Source: Spinacia oleracea (lineage: Eukaryota > Streptophyta > Magnoliopsida > Caryophyllales > Amaranthaceae). Taken from it: a stretch of DNA of 64,000 bases. The notes beneath the pieces are model-generated. The model saw only the letters and a list, made by a program, of their open reading frames with translations. It had not been told where the DNA came from and did no database searches. Where the stretch lies: assembly GCF_020520425.1 (NCBI RefSeq), contig NC_079487.1, forward strand, positions 104,566,141 through 104,630,140. Reading direction: 5' to 3'. Within the stretch, counting starts at the first letter, position 1; every line of letters begins with the position of its first letter. Shown here one piece after another: positions 21,771 through 34,400 of the stretch. A program made the position numbers and the translations under genes.

Positions 21771-24700
21771 GAATATGAAAATACATTTCATATATGATAA
21801 ATGTTCAACCCCAATGTTTTATAACCATGGGCCTCAAACCCATCTTCTAAAACAATTCATGGAATTCAAAGCTATGCTTGATTTCCAATGCTACAATGTG
21901 AGTGTTGCTTCTCACTTGTTGCATAGGTTTAGTTATCATGCTTTGCCAATCTTAATATCCTTTTCATCGAATGTTCTTCGAGATATGATGATAAGATCTT
22001 TTCGAGTTTGTTTATTATGTGATCTAGTCTTTCTTACTTCGATGGTGGTTTTACTCACTTTGCAATGAAGAACCATCAAGTTAGCAGACGTTTTTCTTGC
22101 TTCAAGAGTGGTTCTACGCATTTTTCAATGAAGAACCATCAAGCCAGCTGATAGGTGATCTACCCAAGTTCAGTGAAGAACTTTAAACAACCCTGTTTTA
22201 TTGCTTCTTAGGCAATAATTACTTTTACTTCAACTGTATAGGTTGCTAGTGATGCTTTGTTTGGATTTACCTATCCAAGCAGTTCATAGATATGTGGAAG
22301 ACTCTCCAACTATATCTTAGAACATAGAAATTATTATTTTAATTTCCCACGCAACAACTCATGGTCTCCAATCCATGTTGCCATTTCAAAACACGATGCT
22401 CTATAGCTCGTCCTTATCAATGGTTAACTCCAAAGGGTCTTGCTTGATCCTTTTCCAGTGTTTATGCGTGTAGCATCAATATTTAGCATATCTTTATTTC
22501 CTTGAATCAAGAACTATTCCTATGTACCTTTTCAAGTACCATAAGTATTCTTGATCTCAATCTAGTTGATCTTTACTTAGATCAATAGAGATTGGTATAT
22601 GTTCGTCATGGCTAAAGTCATACGATACGTTTTTGGCGATCCTCATATTATATCATACATGATAAATTCTTTTGCAGAATAATTCCCAATTGAATTCTAT
22701 TCATGTAACTTTAGCTTATCTAGTTTCAGTAGATACTAAATTCAGCTAAATTCTTTGACATATAATATAGGTTAAGAATCTTATTTAGATCCTTTGATGT
22801 TTAACTTAGTAAATGCTTATACATAGTTCAAACATCCTTTACTTAGATTTATTCACATGGGTCGAATATCTCCAATGGAGATTTTCGTGTTTGATTTAGT
22901 AAATGCCATTACTCAATCCAAAACAATATCATAAGATCTTTGTAAATAGATCTTAATACCCAGTATGTACTAAGTTTCGCCATGGTCCATCATTGATGAA
23001 TAATTTCAAATCTAAGTCATTAGCATTTGAATGTTATTTCACAATAGAGAGATATGTGTGTGATACACATAGGACCAATTAAGTTTTATGTACTCCCACT
23101 AAACCTCTTACACATCTATAAGAATCATGTATATTTTATGAAACTAAAATGCTTATTAGCTTCACTTAAAATACAGTTCCAATTCCCAATTGCTTGCTTA
23201 AATCTGTACTTAGATTTTATAAGCTAGCTTTCCTTTTCAAGCATCTATTTGGATCCACAAATCCTATGACATGCCATGTACATAGTTTATTCCAACATTT
23301 GATTGAGGAATACTTTTGTCATCCAATTGCCATATTTACCAATATGCAATCATTGCTTGAATTATAGACTTGAAGCATTACGATTTTGCATGAGGTTTCA
23401 ACACAATCCACATTGTGAATTTGCTTGTAACTTTTAGCAACTAATCTAGCTTTGTGTGTGAACACAATTCCATGTTTGATGGTTTTTATCCTTAAAACAA
23501 ACTTGCAACCAATAGGTGTGAAACTATTCTTGCAAATCAACAAAATTTCAATTTTGTCATCAAAACATTGAGTATGTTTTATGGCCTCTAACCATTTAAA
23601 AACATTTGAGTCTATATATGGCCTCTAACCATTTTAGGGAATCTGGGTTTCGTCATAGCTTTCTTACAAGTCACAAACTCATTAATCTACATGATAATAG
23701 TTTGACTGCAAGTTGTAGGTTTCTTCACTATTTAATAGAAGAATCTCATAGTTTCATTGACCTGATCTCTATGTTTCTTTACTATCTAATAGAAGAATCT
23801 CATAGTTTCAGTGACTTGAATTCTATGCCTACTTGGGTATAGAACATCAAACAATAGAATATCAATAGCCACTTGAAAGTCCTTTGAATATTCTGTTCTC
23901 CTTGAAGCACTTGTAAAGTCTTCTAAGAGATATCTATTCTTTAAAGCCACTTCTAACGTCCTTAAAGAATAAGTTCGGATTTTCTGAAGCACTTCGAAAA
24001 GCCTCCGGAATGTCCGTTTATGTTTGTTGTTCGCCTCGAAAACTTTCGAGGTCTATTTTCTCCCACTTGTCATTTTGGAAACGAATCTCCAAAAGGACAT
24101 TATTTCGAGCAAACAAACATTATGTTCTCAAAAATTCGTGGTAGAAACAATACCCTTGTGTCTCATTTGAATAAATCACAATGAAACATATATCTATGCT
24201 TGGTCCTTAGTTTGTTGAATAACAAACACTAAGCTCCCACTGAGTTTAGGAACTCTTTAGATATATTATGAAAAGATATTCTGAAATTACTTTTCAATAG
24301 CTTTGACGAATTTGGTTTAGTTTGGTGGTAGTTGAGCATTTTGTTTTAGAAATTATAGGAAAAGTCTTTATGATTCATCATTGATCGAATCAAGTACTAA
24401 TTGACTTCGATCATTCCAACGTAGATATGCCATATCTTATGGACCTAGATTGTGAACACACAATCATTGATGATCATATTTGGTCTCAAGTAATCATGAA
24501 CATGATCTAACCTAGATCTTTATGATTTCTTGCCAAGTGGATTTTATACTTCTGAATCTTTGAACTAGCCAAACAGATTCAAACTTATATCACATTGAGT
24601 AAATAAACCTATATTATGTGAAATAATAAAGTCATAAAATCTTTCTTTAGCTTTGAACTCTATTGTCTAGGCGTTCTAACAATAGTTCATATCTTTTGTT

Positions 24701-25890
24701 ACTTTCAACAAGTAAGACTAGTTGTCTTAAAATGATCTAGAAATCAATCAACTTTCAAAAGTTTATCAAAATAGAGCTTTTTGAATGTTAACTTGTTGAT
24801 ATGGTCTAAGCAACAATGCCAAAGATTAGTGGAACTCAAATCAAGGGGTTGATTTGAACCTAGTAAAGTTCTTTAAAGAGTTGTTTGTTTTAATCAAGCA
24901 TATTGACTCAACCTGTAATTGACCATTTCATTCAAATAAACAAACAAACATTGTCTTTGTTTTTTCTTGAATGTGAGTCTTTCTGTGTTTGAAAACAGAA
25001 ATTTAGGTATGTTGATTATGGAACAAAATAGCCATTAAGTTCCAGCCTTTGAAAGGACTTAAAACAAACTAGATGACCCTACAACTAATGTAGCATTGCC
25101 ATGCTTCATTTCCCACTTGTAGGTCATTAGTGTATCCTAGCTTCCATTGTTTGAGTTATTACCGAAGTAAGAACCTCAAGCGGTATATGATACCAAGGAA
25201 GTTTGATTGCTAGGTCACTTCTCTTTAAACATAAACTTATAGGTAGAAACGGAATCGTAAATTCCTTTCATTTGTTCCTCGTTTTCCTATTTCTTGTACC
25301 CTTTCTTATAGTCTTAAGAATTGAATTCTTTAGTGTTGACTTTTATACTTTGTTAGACATGTCCAATGTCACCAACAAGGTTCTTTACCATTTTAATTTA
25401 TGTTGAATATTTTGTTTCAACTAGATGATCTTACTAGAAGCTTCTAAAGTTCTCTAAGCATCGATCTATTCGAATGTCTAGGGACTAGACTCATTCGAGA
25501 ATTAAATGGACAAAGATATTAGGTTGTTAACCATTGGTAAAGCTGAGCGCATTAAACTCAATGCTTCATGATTTCAAAACTACAGTGTATTTTGAATTCA
25601 CAAGCACCAATTGGTTTGCCATTCGATTTTGATATTCGAAAACAACCATAAAAGTGGATATAAGAAACGTACATTTTAAATTGCTCACTTTCTCTCTTTT
25701 CCGTGAATCGTTCTTGGATTCACTACCAATCGAGGAAATTTACTGTTACCTTTCTAAAAGGATTTATTGCAGTGCAAGATATTTAATTATAAACAATAAT
25801 TAAAACATACATTGAAGCATGCAAAGTCTAAACATTTATCATGAATAATAACTTGAAATTAAAGCAACCATGCAATTCAAACAAGTTATT
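21771..25890 (-). pseudogene. Decayed gag-pol of copia element 1
   Basis: The length is close to the 4.0-kb ORF of element 2, but no ORF exceeds about 100 codons. Recognisable remnants in order are the C-terminal end (about 21840-21960, aligning with the last codons of element 2), a reverse transcriptase stretch at 23319-23543 (HKARLVAKSYKQIHNVDCVE against FKARLVAKGYRQVHGVDYDE in element 2), and the integrase C-terminal/linker region at about 24045-24215. There are many stops and frameshifts. Short internal duplications occur at 22035-22145 and 23595-23825. The element therefore cannot encode its own enzymes. Confidence 0.8.
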
Positions 25891-28578
25891 AGCATTTTAT
25901 TCGATTTTATTGTTCCGGCAGGTGTGAATAAAATGATTCCAAGACCCTAAAACCATTGAAGAATTAAGCACAGTTTGTCGACTCAATTCTAAAACATTTT
26001 AGGTAAGCAAAAGCCTTTTGCTAATAGTCTAGAAACTACTCTTGGTTGATAGGTACGTCTAAGAACTTATTAGGAAAACCTATCGATTTTGCCACGACAT
26101 AAAAGGACTCCTTACTTATATCGTTGAGTTTCACCAAAACTAACATGTACTCACAATTATTTGTGTACCTTGCCCCTTTAGGACCAATAAGTAACACCTC
26201 GCTGAGCGAAAACTATTACTAGATTGATGTAAAGGATATCCAAGCAAGTGTATATTTTGGCATGGCACCTTTTAACTCAATTTTTAAGTTTGGAACTTAA
26301 GGCTCTTACTATGTTGGTTAGATTTTAAGTGAACTAAAATCCTTAATCATGCAACATAATCAAGCCACAATCTTATGCATAATTAAGACATATTTAAAGC
26401 AATAAATAACTTAAAGCATGCATAAGATAAATGTGATCTAGTATGGCCCGACTTCATCTTGAAGCTTTAACTTCAAAGTCCGTCTTGAAAATCTCCGTGG
26501 GAGGCACCATTTTCTTCAAATAGGATAAGCTATAACTAATTACAACTATTTGATGGTACGCAGACCATATTTGAATTGAAAAATAACTTTGGTACTTTAG
26601 ACCAATTACATTCAAATTAATGGTACGCAGACCATATTTTCTATCCTATTTGGGCCATACTAGTCACTTCATAACCTGCAAAACAGTACATATACAATAT
26701 ATACCATTCACCCATTCATTATCATGAATGGCCCACATAGCTGGTTAGTAAAACACATTATGCATCACGTAAACATTTGCAGCAATTAATCAAGGGCACC
26801 AATAATCTACCAATTATTCAGTCCTTATTAATTCTAATCAAGTTGTTTTAACCTTAAGGATTTGTAGACCTAATCAAGAGTTTATGACTAAAAAGCGCTC
26901 CCACTTAAACCAATAAATTTATATGCTTTACTAATTTTAAACATAAAAATGTATTTCTAGTCCAACCGGAAACATACAAATTTAATTAAAATTTAAAGCT
27001 CATATCAATTTATAATTGAATCCAAAAGTTTAATTTAATTTCAGTCGTATTTAAATTAATTCATGATTTTAATTTTAGTAAAATAATTAGAATAAATAAA
27101 ATTTATTATAATTACAATATTCAAAATTAAAATCCAAGAAAATAATTTAAATTATTAATTTTAAAATTAATTAAAATTACGTGAACTGAAATTCTCAAAT
27201 TAAACATTCAAAAACGATCTTTAATCGTAACGCAAACACCCTACGCGTTGCACGCCCATGGGCCGCACGTACACAGCCATTGCTGGCCATGTGCGCGCAG
27301 CCCATGCGCTCGCCGCATAGCTGCTGCATCCCCATCGCAAGCCTCCGCACGCATTGGTGCTCGCTGCGCGCGCCAGCGCTCATCGCACGCGAGCTATCGC
27401 TCGCAGTGCGCGCGCGACATCGCTCGCTGGGCGCGCGACATCGCTCGCTGGGCGCGCGAGCCATCGCTCGCTGGGCGCGCGACATCGCTCGCTGGGCGGG
27501 CGACATCGCTCGCTGTGCGCGCGAGCAATGCTGGGCGCAGCGCTCGTGGCACGCGAGCTTGCGCTCGCTGCGCGCGAGGCTGCGCGCTCTTGTGCGAGGC
27601 AGCGCGCGTTGTGGCGCAGCTCGCTTGCTGCCCACGTGCGACTGCCTTGGCTCGCCCTTCGCCCATGCCCATTCGTCCATTGCTCGTGGCACACGACACA
27701 AGGCAGGGTTGCTGCCTTGTGCTCGTGCACTACGCCCTTGCTCATTGCATTCGTGCCGCACGGGCGACGAGCTCCCTTGCTCGTCGTCGCATGCCCGCAT
27801 TATACAACACCCCTTAAGGGTAACACGAAGCGTCCATTGCTTCGCGCGTGCAAGTTTTATGAACGAATCGCATAAAATTTAAAATTTATATTTAAAATTA
27901 ATGACAAATTAATAAATAATATTAATTTCATAATTTTAGGGCGAAAAAATCGAAAATTTATTATCCAATTGATTTCCGATTGTTATGGATTCAAGTCTAG
28001 GTCATAAAAATTTAAAATTTATCATAAATTTACAATTTTTATGGTGGTTTTTAATCATAGGTTTCTAATTAAATTACAATTAATTATGAAAATCAAATTA
28101 ATTCTAAATTATTCTAATTTTCAACAAATTAATCATAATTACAAATTAGATTGCATAATTAACAAGACTAGGCATTCAAACTTGTTAAACATATGCAGTA
28201 GGTCAATCAAAAATTCAAGATTTATCAACAAGAATCGCAAATATTTAATTTAACATCTTAAATTTACGAAATTTTGCATTCGAAAAACTAAAACCTTCGA
28301 AAAGTCATAGTTAGGCTTCGAATTTGAGAATTCTGGGTTCGGCAGAAAAATACTATTTTTGTCAAAATTTTAGAATGCCTTTTACATGCGGAATTGACAC
28401 AAAAATCACTCAATTCGGATGAGTAACGAAGAAACTGCCGAAAAACTGCGTACGTATAATTAAATAAACGCAATTTGCAATTAATTAACAATTACGAAAA
28501 TTAATCACCCCTTTTAATTCTTGCAAATTTGTAATATTTAACCATGTTCATGCAATTTAGATTATGAAAATAATAAGG
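25891..28578 (-). other. Long 5' leader of copia element 1
   Basis: Non-coding DNA between the primer-binding site and the gag remnant. The part at 25900-26450 closely matches 63460-64000 of element 2. GGTACGCAGACCATATTT is repeated near 26555 and 26620. The part at 27240-27830 is very GC-rich and repetitive, in strong contrast to AT-rich DNA on either side. Confidence 0.7.
27240..27830. repeat. GC-rich tandem repeat block in the copia leader
   Basis: A 21-bp unit, GCGCGCGACATCGCTCGCTG plus G, occurs in about five adjacent, slightly varied copies at 27390-27530. The flanks continue as GCGCGC/GCTCGC-rich sequence. All six frames stay open over several hundred bases because stop codons are rare in such DNA, which explains the overlapping Ala/Arg-rich ORFs here. 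I do not call them genes. Confidence 0.85.
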
Positions 28579-28592
28579 GGCTCGTGATACCA
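28579..28592 (-). other. Primer-binding site of copia element 1
   Basis: Read on the minus strand, one base after the LTR end CCTAACA comes TGGTATCACGAGCC. This is the initiator methionine tRNA complement TGGTATCAGAGCC with one extra base (a C before GAGCC). Confidence 0.75.
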
Positions 28593-28593
28593 C

Positions 28594-29987
28594 TGTTAGG
28601 TTATGATACATATGACATTACATAGATCATGCGGAAACAACCATTAACCCAGGACAACATATTATTTACACATAATCATATAGCATAATTTAGATGCATA
28701 CTCTTTGTTGCGTGCCCTCCCTAGCTGCGTCTGAACCGAACAAGAACAAGTCTTTAGGACTCCAAGTGTCGTCCCTCCGTAGATAGTCCACAGCACGTCC
28801 GGATCCGCCTTAAGATTGACCAACTAGAATCGCCCTTAAGGTACTAGAAAATTTCGGCACTTTTATGAGCAAGATGTGTGTTTTAATTTTCTCTCAAAAA
28901 CTCACTTTTTGAATACTTTGAAACTTATTATAAATTGTGAGCCCTAGCCTCATATTTATAGGGGTATGGAAAGGGAATCGAAATCCTATTCAGATACAAA
29001 TTAATTAAACCTAGAATCCTACAAGAACTCTAATTTAATTAATTTATCAAATAGAATTAGGAATTTAATCATTAACCGAACTCTGCATGTTTTAGGAAAC
29101 GTGCACGAACACAAACACTTGCACACACACGCACGGCAGCCACGATGGGCCCCATGCGTGCGCGCGAGCAGCAGCCCACGCAGCGCCCGCGCGCGCTGCG
29201 CGCTGTGCGCGCTGTGCAGCCTGTTGGGCCTGGCCTTGCGCTGGGCCTGGCGTGGCTGTTTGTGCGGCGCGCTTGGCTTGCTGGGCGATGGCCTGGCTTC
29301 GTGCTGGGCCTCGTCCGGCAGGCCTCGTCCGATGCTTATTCGTACGATGCGCTTCCGATTAAATTTTCCGATTCCGGAATTCATTTCCGATACGAACAAT
29401 ATTTAATATTTCCGATTCCGGAATTAATTTCCGTTTCGAACAAATATTTAATATTTCCGTTTCCGGAATTATTTTCCGATTCCGGTAATATTTCCGATTC
29501 TGACAATATTTCCGTTTCCGGCAATATTTCCGATTCTGGCAATATTTCCATTTCCGATAATATTTTCCGATACGTACCATGTTTCCGTTTCCGGCAACAT
29601 CTACGACTTGGATAATATTTATATTTCCGATACGATCCATATTTCCGTTTCCGGCAATATCATCGTTTCCGGAGTATTCATTTCTTGCCTGTGACGATCT
29701 TAGCTCCCACTGAAACCAAGATCCGTCGGTTCCGAATATTCATAGATTGAGTATTTAATGCCATTAAATACTTGATCCGTTTACGTACTATTTGTGTGAC
29801 CCTACGGGTTCAGTCAAGAGTAAGCTGTGGATTAATATCATTAATTCCACTTGAACTGAAGCGGCCTCTAGCTAGGCATTCAGCTCACTTGATCTCACTG
29901 AATTATTAACTTGTTAATTAATACTGAACCGCATTTATTAGACTTAACATAGAATGCATACTTGGACCAAGGGCATTATTTCCTTCA
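28594..29987 (-). repeat. 5' LTR of copia element 1
   Basis: Same length as the 3' LTR. Differences seen by eye cluster at the CGCCCGAACC/CGTCTGAACC site, at ACAGAACG/ACAGCACG, in the GC-rich block (three sites) and at GGTTTCG/GGTTCCG. It carries the same CGGAAA-rich array (29350-29680). Confidence 0.95.
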
Positions 29988-30203
29988 GAATAGTTCTATT
30001 TTCTTATTTGAATGCCGTTAATAAATTTAATTACTTTTTGCATATTATTTTATAAATGATTGTAATTTTATCTTTTTTTTTTATATTATATTTTATTATT
30101 TTAATATTATAATTCCCCGTGTCCGTCATTTCAAAATGGCGTATCCCCGTACCCGTATTGTGTTCGTGTCCGTGTCCGTGTCCGTGTCCGTTTTGGTGCA
30201 ACC
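29988..30203. mobile_element. hAT-like non-autonomous element, right part
   Basis: Continuation of the element at 19123-19603 beyond the copia insertion. It begins with the second GAATA duplication and ends with repeated CGTGTCCGTGTCCG followed by TTTTGGTGCAACC. The right copy of TTGGCCAT starts at 30204. Confidence 0.6.
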
Positions 30204-30765
30204 TTGGCCATGAACCTATCAAGTCTTTCCCTTATCGTGCGTTCTTTCCATGTTGCCACGTAAAAGTGCTCCCTCTAAACCCCAAGTCATGTAAACCGCA
30301 ATCATCATTTGCATTTCGAAATTCATCCATCATATGCTCCCTTCTCCCTCATGTTGGTAATCTCATTAAAGTCCCCCAATAATACCATTGGCAGGTTTAT
30401 TTCTTCCTTCATCGCTCTCATCAACTCCCATGTACGGTATTTGTTTTCCGTTTCGGGCCATCCATACACTCCAACTGCTGCCCATACAGGATGTCCCGCA
30501 CTATCTCTCACTTTCACCGTGATATGATGACGAGAATGAGAGATGATGTTGACGTCCACCTCCTTCCACCACAACCCCAAGCCACCCGACAACCCTTCAC
30601 GAGTCACGACTAACACATAACCCATTAGTAAAGCCACACCTGTTTCTCACCTTCCCTAGTTGTCCTTGATCAATATTCGTCTCCATAAGAAAAACGAATT
30701 GAACTCCGGCCTCTCCCTCCAACACCTTGTACGTCCTAACAAACTATGTTGCCAAGCAATTAATC
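30204..30765 (-). pseudogene. L1-type LINE ORF2 fragment, 5' part of a split endonuclease region
   Basis: On the minus strand, different frames give in order VRTYKVLEGEAGVQFVFLME, the GLSGGLGLWWKEVDVNI segment, VKVRDSAGHPVWAAVGVYGW, VLLGDFNEIT, then MDEFRNANDDCGLHDLGFRG, STFTWQHGKNAR and RERLDRFMAK. This is the N-terminal two thirds of an L1-type endonuclease with several frameshifts. The end at the ATGGCCAA junction continues in 18890-19122. Confidence 0.82.
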
Positions 30766-31240
30766 ACCCAAAAAATACAACCTATGAGTTTCACGAAACT
30801 GTCCGATTATATCATATAATATCGCTTGATACAATTAACATTTCTAACAATCATATTTAGAGAAGAATATAAACCATGGAAGCAGGATGCATATTTATTT
30901 AAACAATGTTGTCACATATTGCACAACCTATGACATTCGTGTATACTCGAATCTAATCACATTTCTTGAACAACCGGTAACTCCGTAGCTTAATACTATT
31001 ACCGTTTTGAATTAACTTCGATTGACATAAACAAATTACGGAGTACTACCTCCTTTTCAAAAAGATCTTTACATTTTCTGTTTTAGTCCGTTTCATAATG
31101 TTCGTTACACTTCGCTTTATTCTATTTTTAGACCTGAAAATTTACTACATTACCCTTTTTACCCCATAATATTTACAATTTTCCACTCACTTTCTTTTAC
31201 TTTATTCATTTTTTTCTTACAATCTTCCACTTTAATTTTT
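30766..31240. other. Intergenic: AT-rich, MITE remnant
   Basis: From about 31035 (CTACCTCCTTTTCAAAAAGA) the sequence resembles one arm of a CTCCCTCCGT-type MITE, ending where the LINE target duplication begins at 31241. No gene is seen. Confidence 0.45.
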
Positions 31241-31481
31241 ACACATTTCTAATGTTTTTTTTTTTAACGCATAACTGGGATTATATTATATTAGAAAGCA
31301 GGTTCTACAACAACCGTCGGGTGATCCAAAAACTTACATCCCGACGGAATGACGTTACAAACAAACCTACGAAAGCTCAAAAGGCTATACAACAAAAGGT
31401 ACCAAAACATTCCCATCACAGCTTACAACTCTTCGAGAAATACAATTATGCTGGGGGAACCAAAACCAACCACCACCCGGC

Positions 31482-34400
31482 TTAAGTCGCGCCTGCTCCT
31501 GCTGCGCCATCACCCACCTGCTTCTCCCTGTGCTCCACATTCGCGGTGGCGCTGCGAACAGGAATCGTCGTGATAACCGTCGCCGGAATCGTGCCAAACA
31601 TGATTGAGGTGGACACCACATCACCCTCATCCTCCTCAGGAGGAGCCTCCAAGTCAATAGGTGTAGTGGAGCTTGTGGCGTTCAACAAATGCAACTTCTC
31701 TACATCATCCAATTTCTGCAAATCTCCCTCATACGCCATAGTTGCAAATGGTGGAGGGGTTAAAAAAACTTTGTGCCCCACTGCCATCTCGACCGCAAAG
31801 CATGCTAACGAATGAGCCACCTTGTTTTTGGCTTTGGGGATGTGCTTGACCACGACAACATTGAACTTCGCCATTAACCCTGCCACATCAACCAGAACCG
31901 GTCTCAACTCATCATGATACGATTCACTAGCAGAGTCAAGCATGTTGGCTAAGAGCTGCGCATCCGTTTCCAATTCCAAATTCTGAATACCAAAATCAGC
32001 TGCCATAATAAGCCCTTCCCGAACCGCATACAACTCCGCTGCTAGAGGGGTAATCGCATTGAACTTACTAGCATAACCCATATACCATTTGCCCGTGGCT
32101 CCGCGAAAAACCCCTCCTCCACCTGCCTCGTTCTTTGCCTTCCAACTGCCATCTGTATTTAATTTCAAGAACTCATACGCTGGGGGCCTCCAAATTTGGT
32201 CGCGCTTGCTCACCTGTGCTTTCCCTTTACCCTGCAGTGCTTTGTTAGTATCCAGTAAATCCACATAGAATGCATTATAAACCGAGAACGACTTAAACAT
32301 TTTATGATCAAAGACAGCCCTATTGCGAGCCTTCCATATGTGCCATAGAGCAACACAAAAAATGATCGACCAAGCAGACCCTTGATTCAAATTAAACCAT
32401 AACCAATCCCCCCATCCCAAGCTGAAAAAAGTGTGCAACTGAATCCTGTGATTGGGAAGGAGACGAGTAAAAATATAATTCCCCAAAATACTAGAATCCC
32501 CACAATCCCTAAATAAATGGATGTGATTTTCAGCCACTAAATTGCAACGAGTGCAATTGGGAGAGATATAATCCAGCTTCAAATGCAACATCTCAGCCAC
32601 CGGCAAAATCTCATGGCAAGCATTCCACAAAAGCATTTTATACTTAAAAGGAACTTTAATTCTCCAAATAGACTTCCATTGAAAGGGTTGCGAAAGCTGG
32701 GTATGAGTGTCATTATTCTGAAGCTGAAGGAAATAAGCAGACTTAATTGTGAAAACACCATTCTTAGTATAAACCCATCTAGTGAAATCCTCCACATTGG
32801 AACAAGTGGCTAAAGGGACCAGCCTAATCATATCACAAATATCAGGTGGTATGAAATGAGACACTTTAGTGAAATCCCATGTCCCATATCGAATAATATC
32901 ACTGACTAAGAAGTGCGCTATACGGTCCGGAATATCCTTATCTATCAACTTGTACAGCGGTGCCGATCCTACCCAATGATGATACCAAAGTGACGTAGAA
33001 CGACCATTCCCAATACCCACTATAAGCCCCTTTTGAAGCAAAGAACGACCTTTAAGAATATCCCTCCACATGGGGGAATGGTGCGACCCTGGAATACAGT
33101 CGAGAAAATTAGCCCTTCTAAGATATTTCTCATTAAAAAGTCTAACCCAAATCTTTTCCGAACATGTAAGCATTTTCCATCCCAATTTGGCCATAAACGC
33201 TAAATTCCACTCTTTTAGTCGTCTTATTCCCAACCCTCCCATCGAAAGAGGTTTAGTGACATTAGCCCAACTCGTACGAACCATAAACCTAGACCTATCC
33301 ACCTTATTCCACAAAAATTTCCTACTTGATTTCTCTAAACTATTTATAACACGAACCGGCAACAAAGAGGTTTGCATATTGTAAAGGGGATAAGTATTAA
33401 GCACCGATTTGAGTAAGTGCACCGCCCTGCCATATTTAATAACTTTGCTTGCCAACCTTTAATCCTATCCATAGTTTTATCTAACAAGCCCACAAAATTA
33501 GCGATTTTCAATTTATTCGGCCTAATATCTACCCCTAAATACTTGCCGAAGGAAGAAGTCACTTTCAGACCATGGGGATTTGCAATAGAATTCCGAACAA
33601 CATGAGACATGTGAGTTGGAAATATTAAACTGGACTTTTGCATATTAATTCTCAACCCCGAGATCTCCCCAAACCCCTTAAGAACCTCAAGCATACTCCC
33701 CATGTTTTGAGGCGTTGCATGTCCAAAAAGGAAAACATCATCCGCATAAAAGACATGAGAAATTTTAACCGTCCTAGAAAGAGTAATCGGCTTCCAATGA
33801 CCTAAGTCGACCTCATTTTGAATAAGCATGGAAAGCCTATCCAGACACAACACAAAAATGTAGGAAGAAAGAGGGTCCCCTTGACGAATACCACTAGACG
33901 GACAAAACTCTCTAGTTATTGCGCCATTCCAAAGAACATTAATACGGGGAGTAGTAATGCAAGACATAATTAGACTTATTAACTGGGAAGGAAATCCAAA
34001 GCTACTCAAGGTATCCCGAATAAAGCTCCATTCCAAACTATCGTAAGCCTTAGTTAGATCAAGCTTAAGAGCCATTATTTTCTTACCCTTTTTACTTTTA
34101 TGGAAAACATGAGCCATTTCCTTCACTAAAATGATATTATCCTCAATTCCCAGCCCTGGAATGAAACTGGACTGAAACGGGCTAATTAACTTACCCAGAA
34201 TTGGTCGGACACGAGTGGTAATAATTTTAGTAATAAGCTTATAAATAGTGTTACATAATCCGATGGGTCTAAAATCCCGCATACTTTCAGGAGCGTCCAC
34301 CTTTGGAATAAGAGTAATGAATGAACGATTAATATCCGACGGGATGGCCGCAGATAAAAAACAGGAACTACAAAACTTAAATATACTATCTCCGAGCTCA

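Larger units (their letters stand above)
19604..29987 (-). mobile_element. Complete Ty1-copia-type LTR retrotransposon, non-autonomous (element 1)
   Basis: A 10,384-bp element read on the minus strand, with 1394-bp LTRs at 28594-29987 (5') and 19604-20997 (3'), flanked by the 5-bp direct repeat GAATA (19599-19603 and 29988-29992). A primer-binding site next to the 5' LTR resembles the initiator methionine tRNA 3' end, and a purine tract sits before the 3' LTR. The LTRs differ at about seven positions by eye. The internal gag-pol is decayed, with no long ORF, while the regions next to both LTRs match the coding element at 57099-64000 very closely. The leader contains a GC-rich tandem repeat region. 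Confidence 0.93.

Noticed and set aside
27195..27882. Up to 200-codon Ala/Arg-rich ORFs in several frames
   Set aside because: All frames are open because the GC-rich repeat rarely makes stops. This is a compositional effect of the minisatellite.
19604..29987. Endogenous pararetrovirus (caulimovirid) possibility
   Set aside because: Direct LTRs, a 5-bp duplication, a tRNA-Met-like primer site and copia-type gag-pol remnants with the partner's PR-IN-RT-RH order show an LTR retrotransposon. No movement or coat protein motif is seen.
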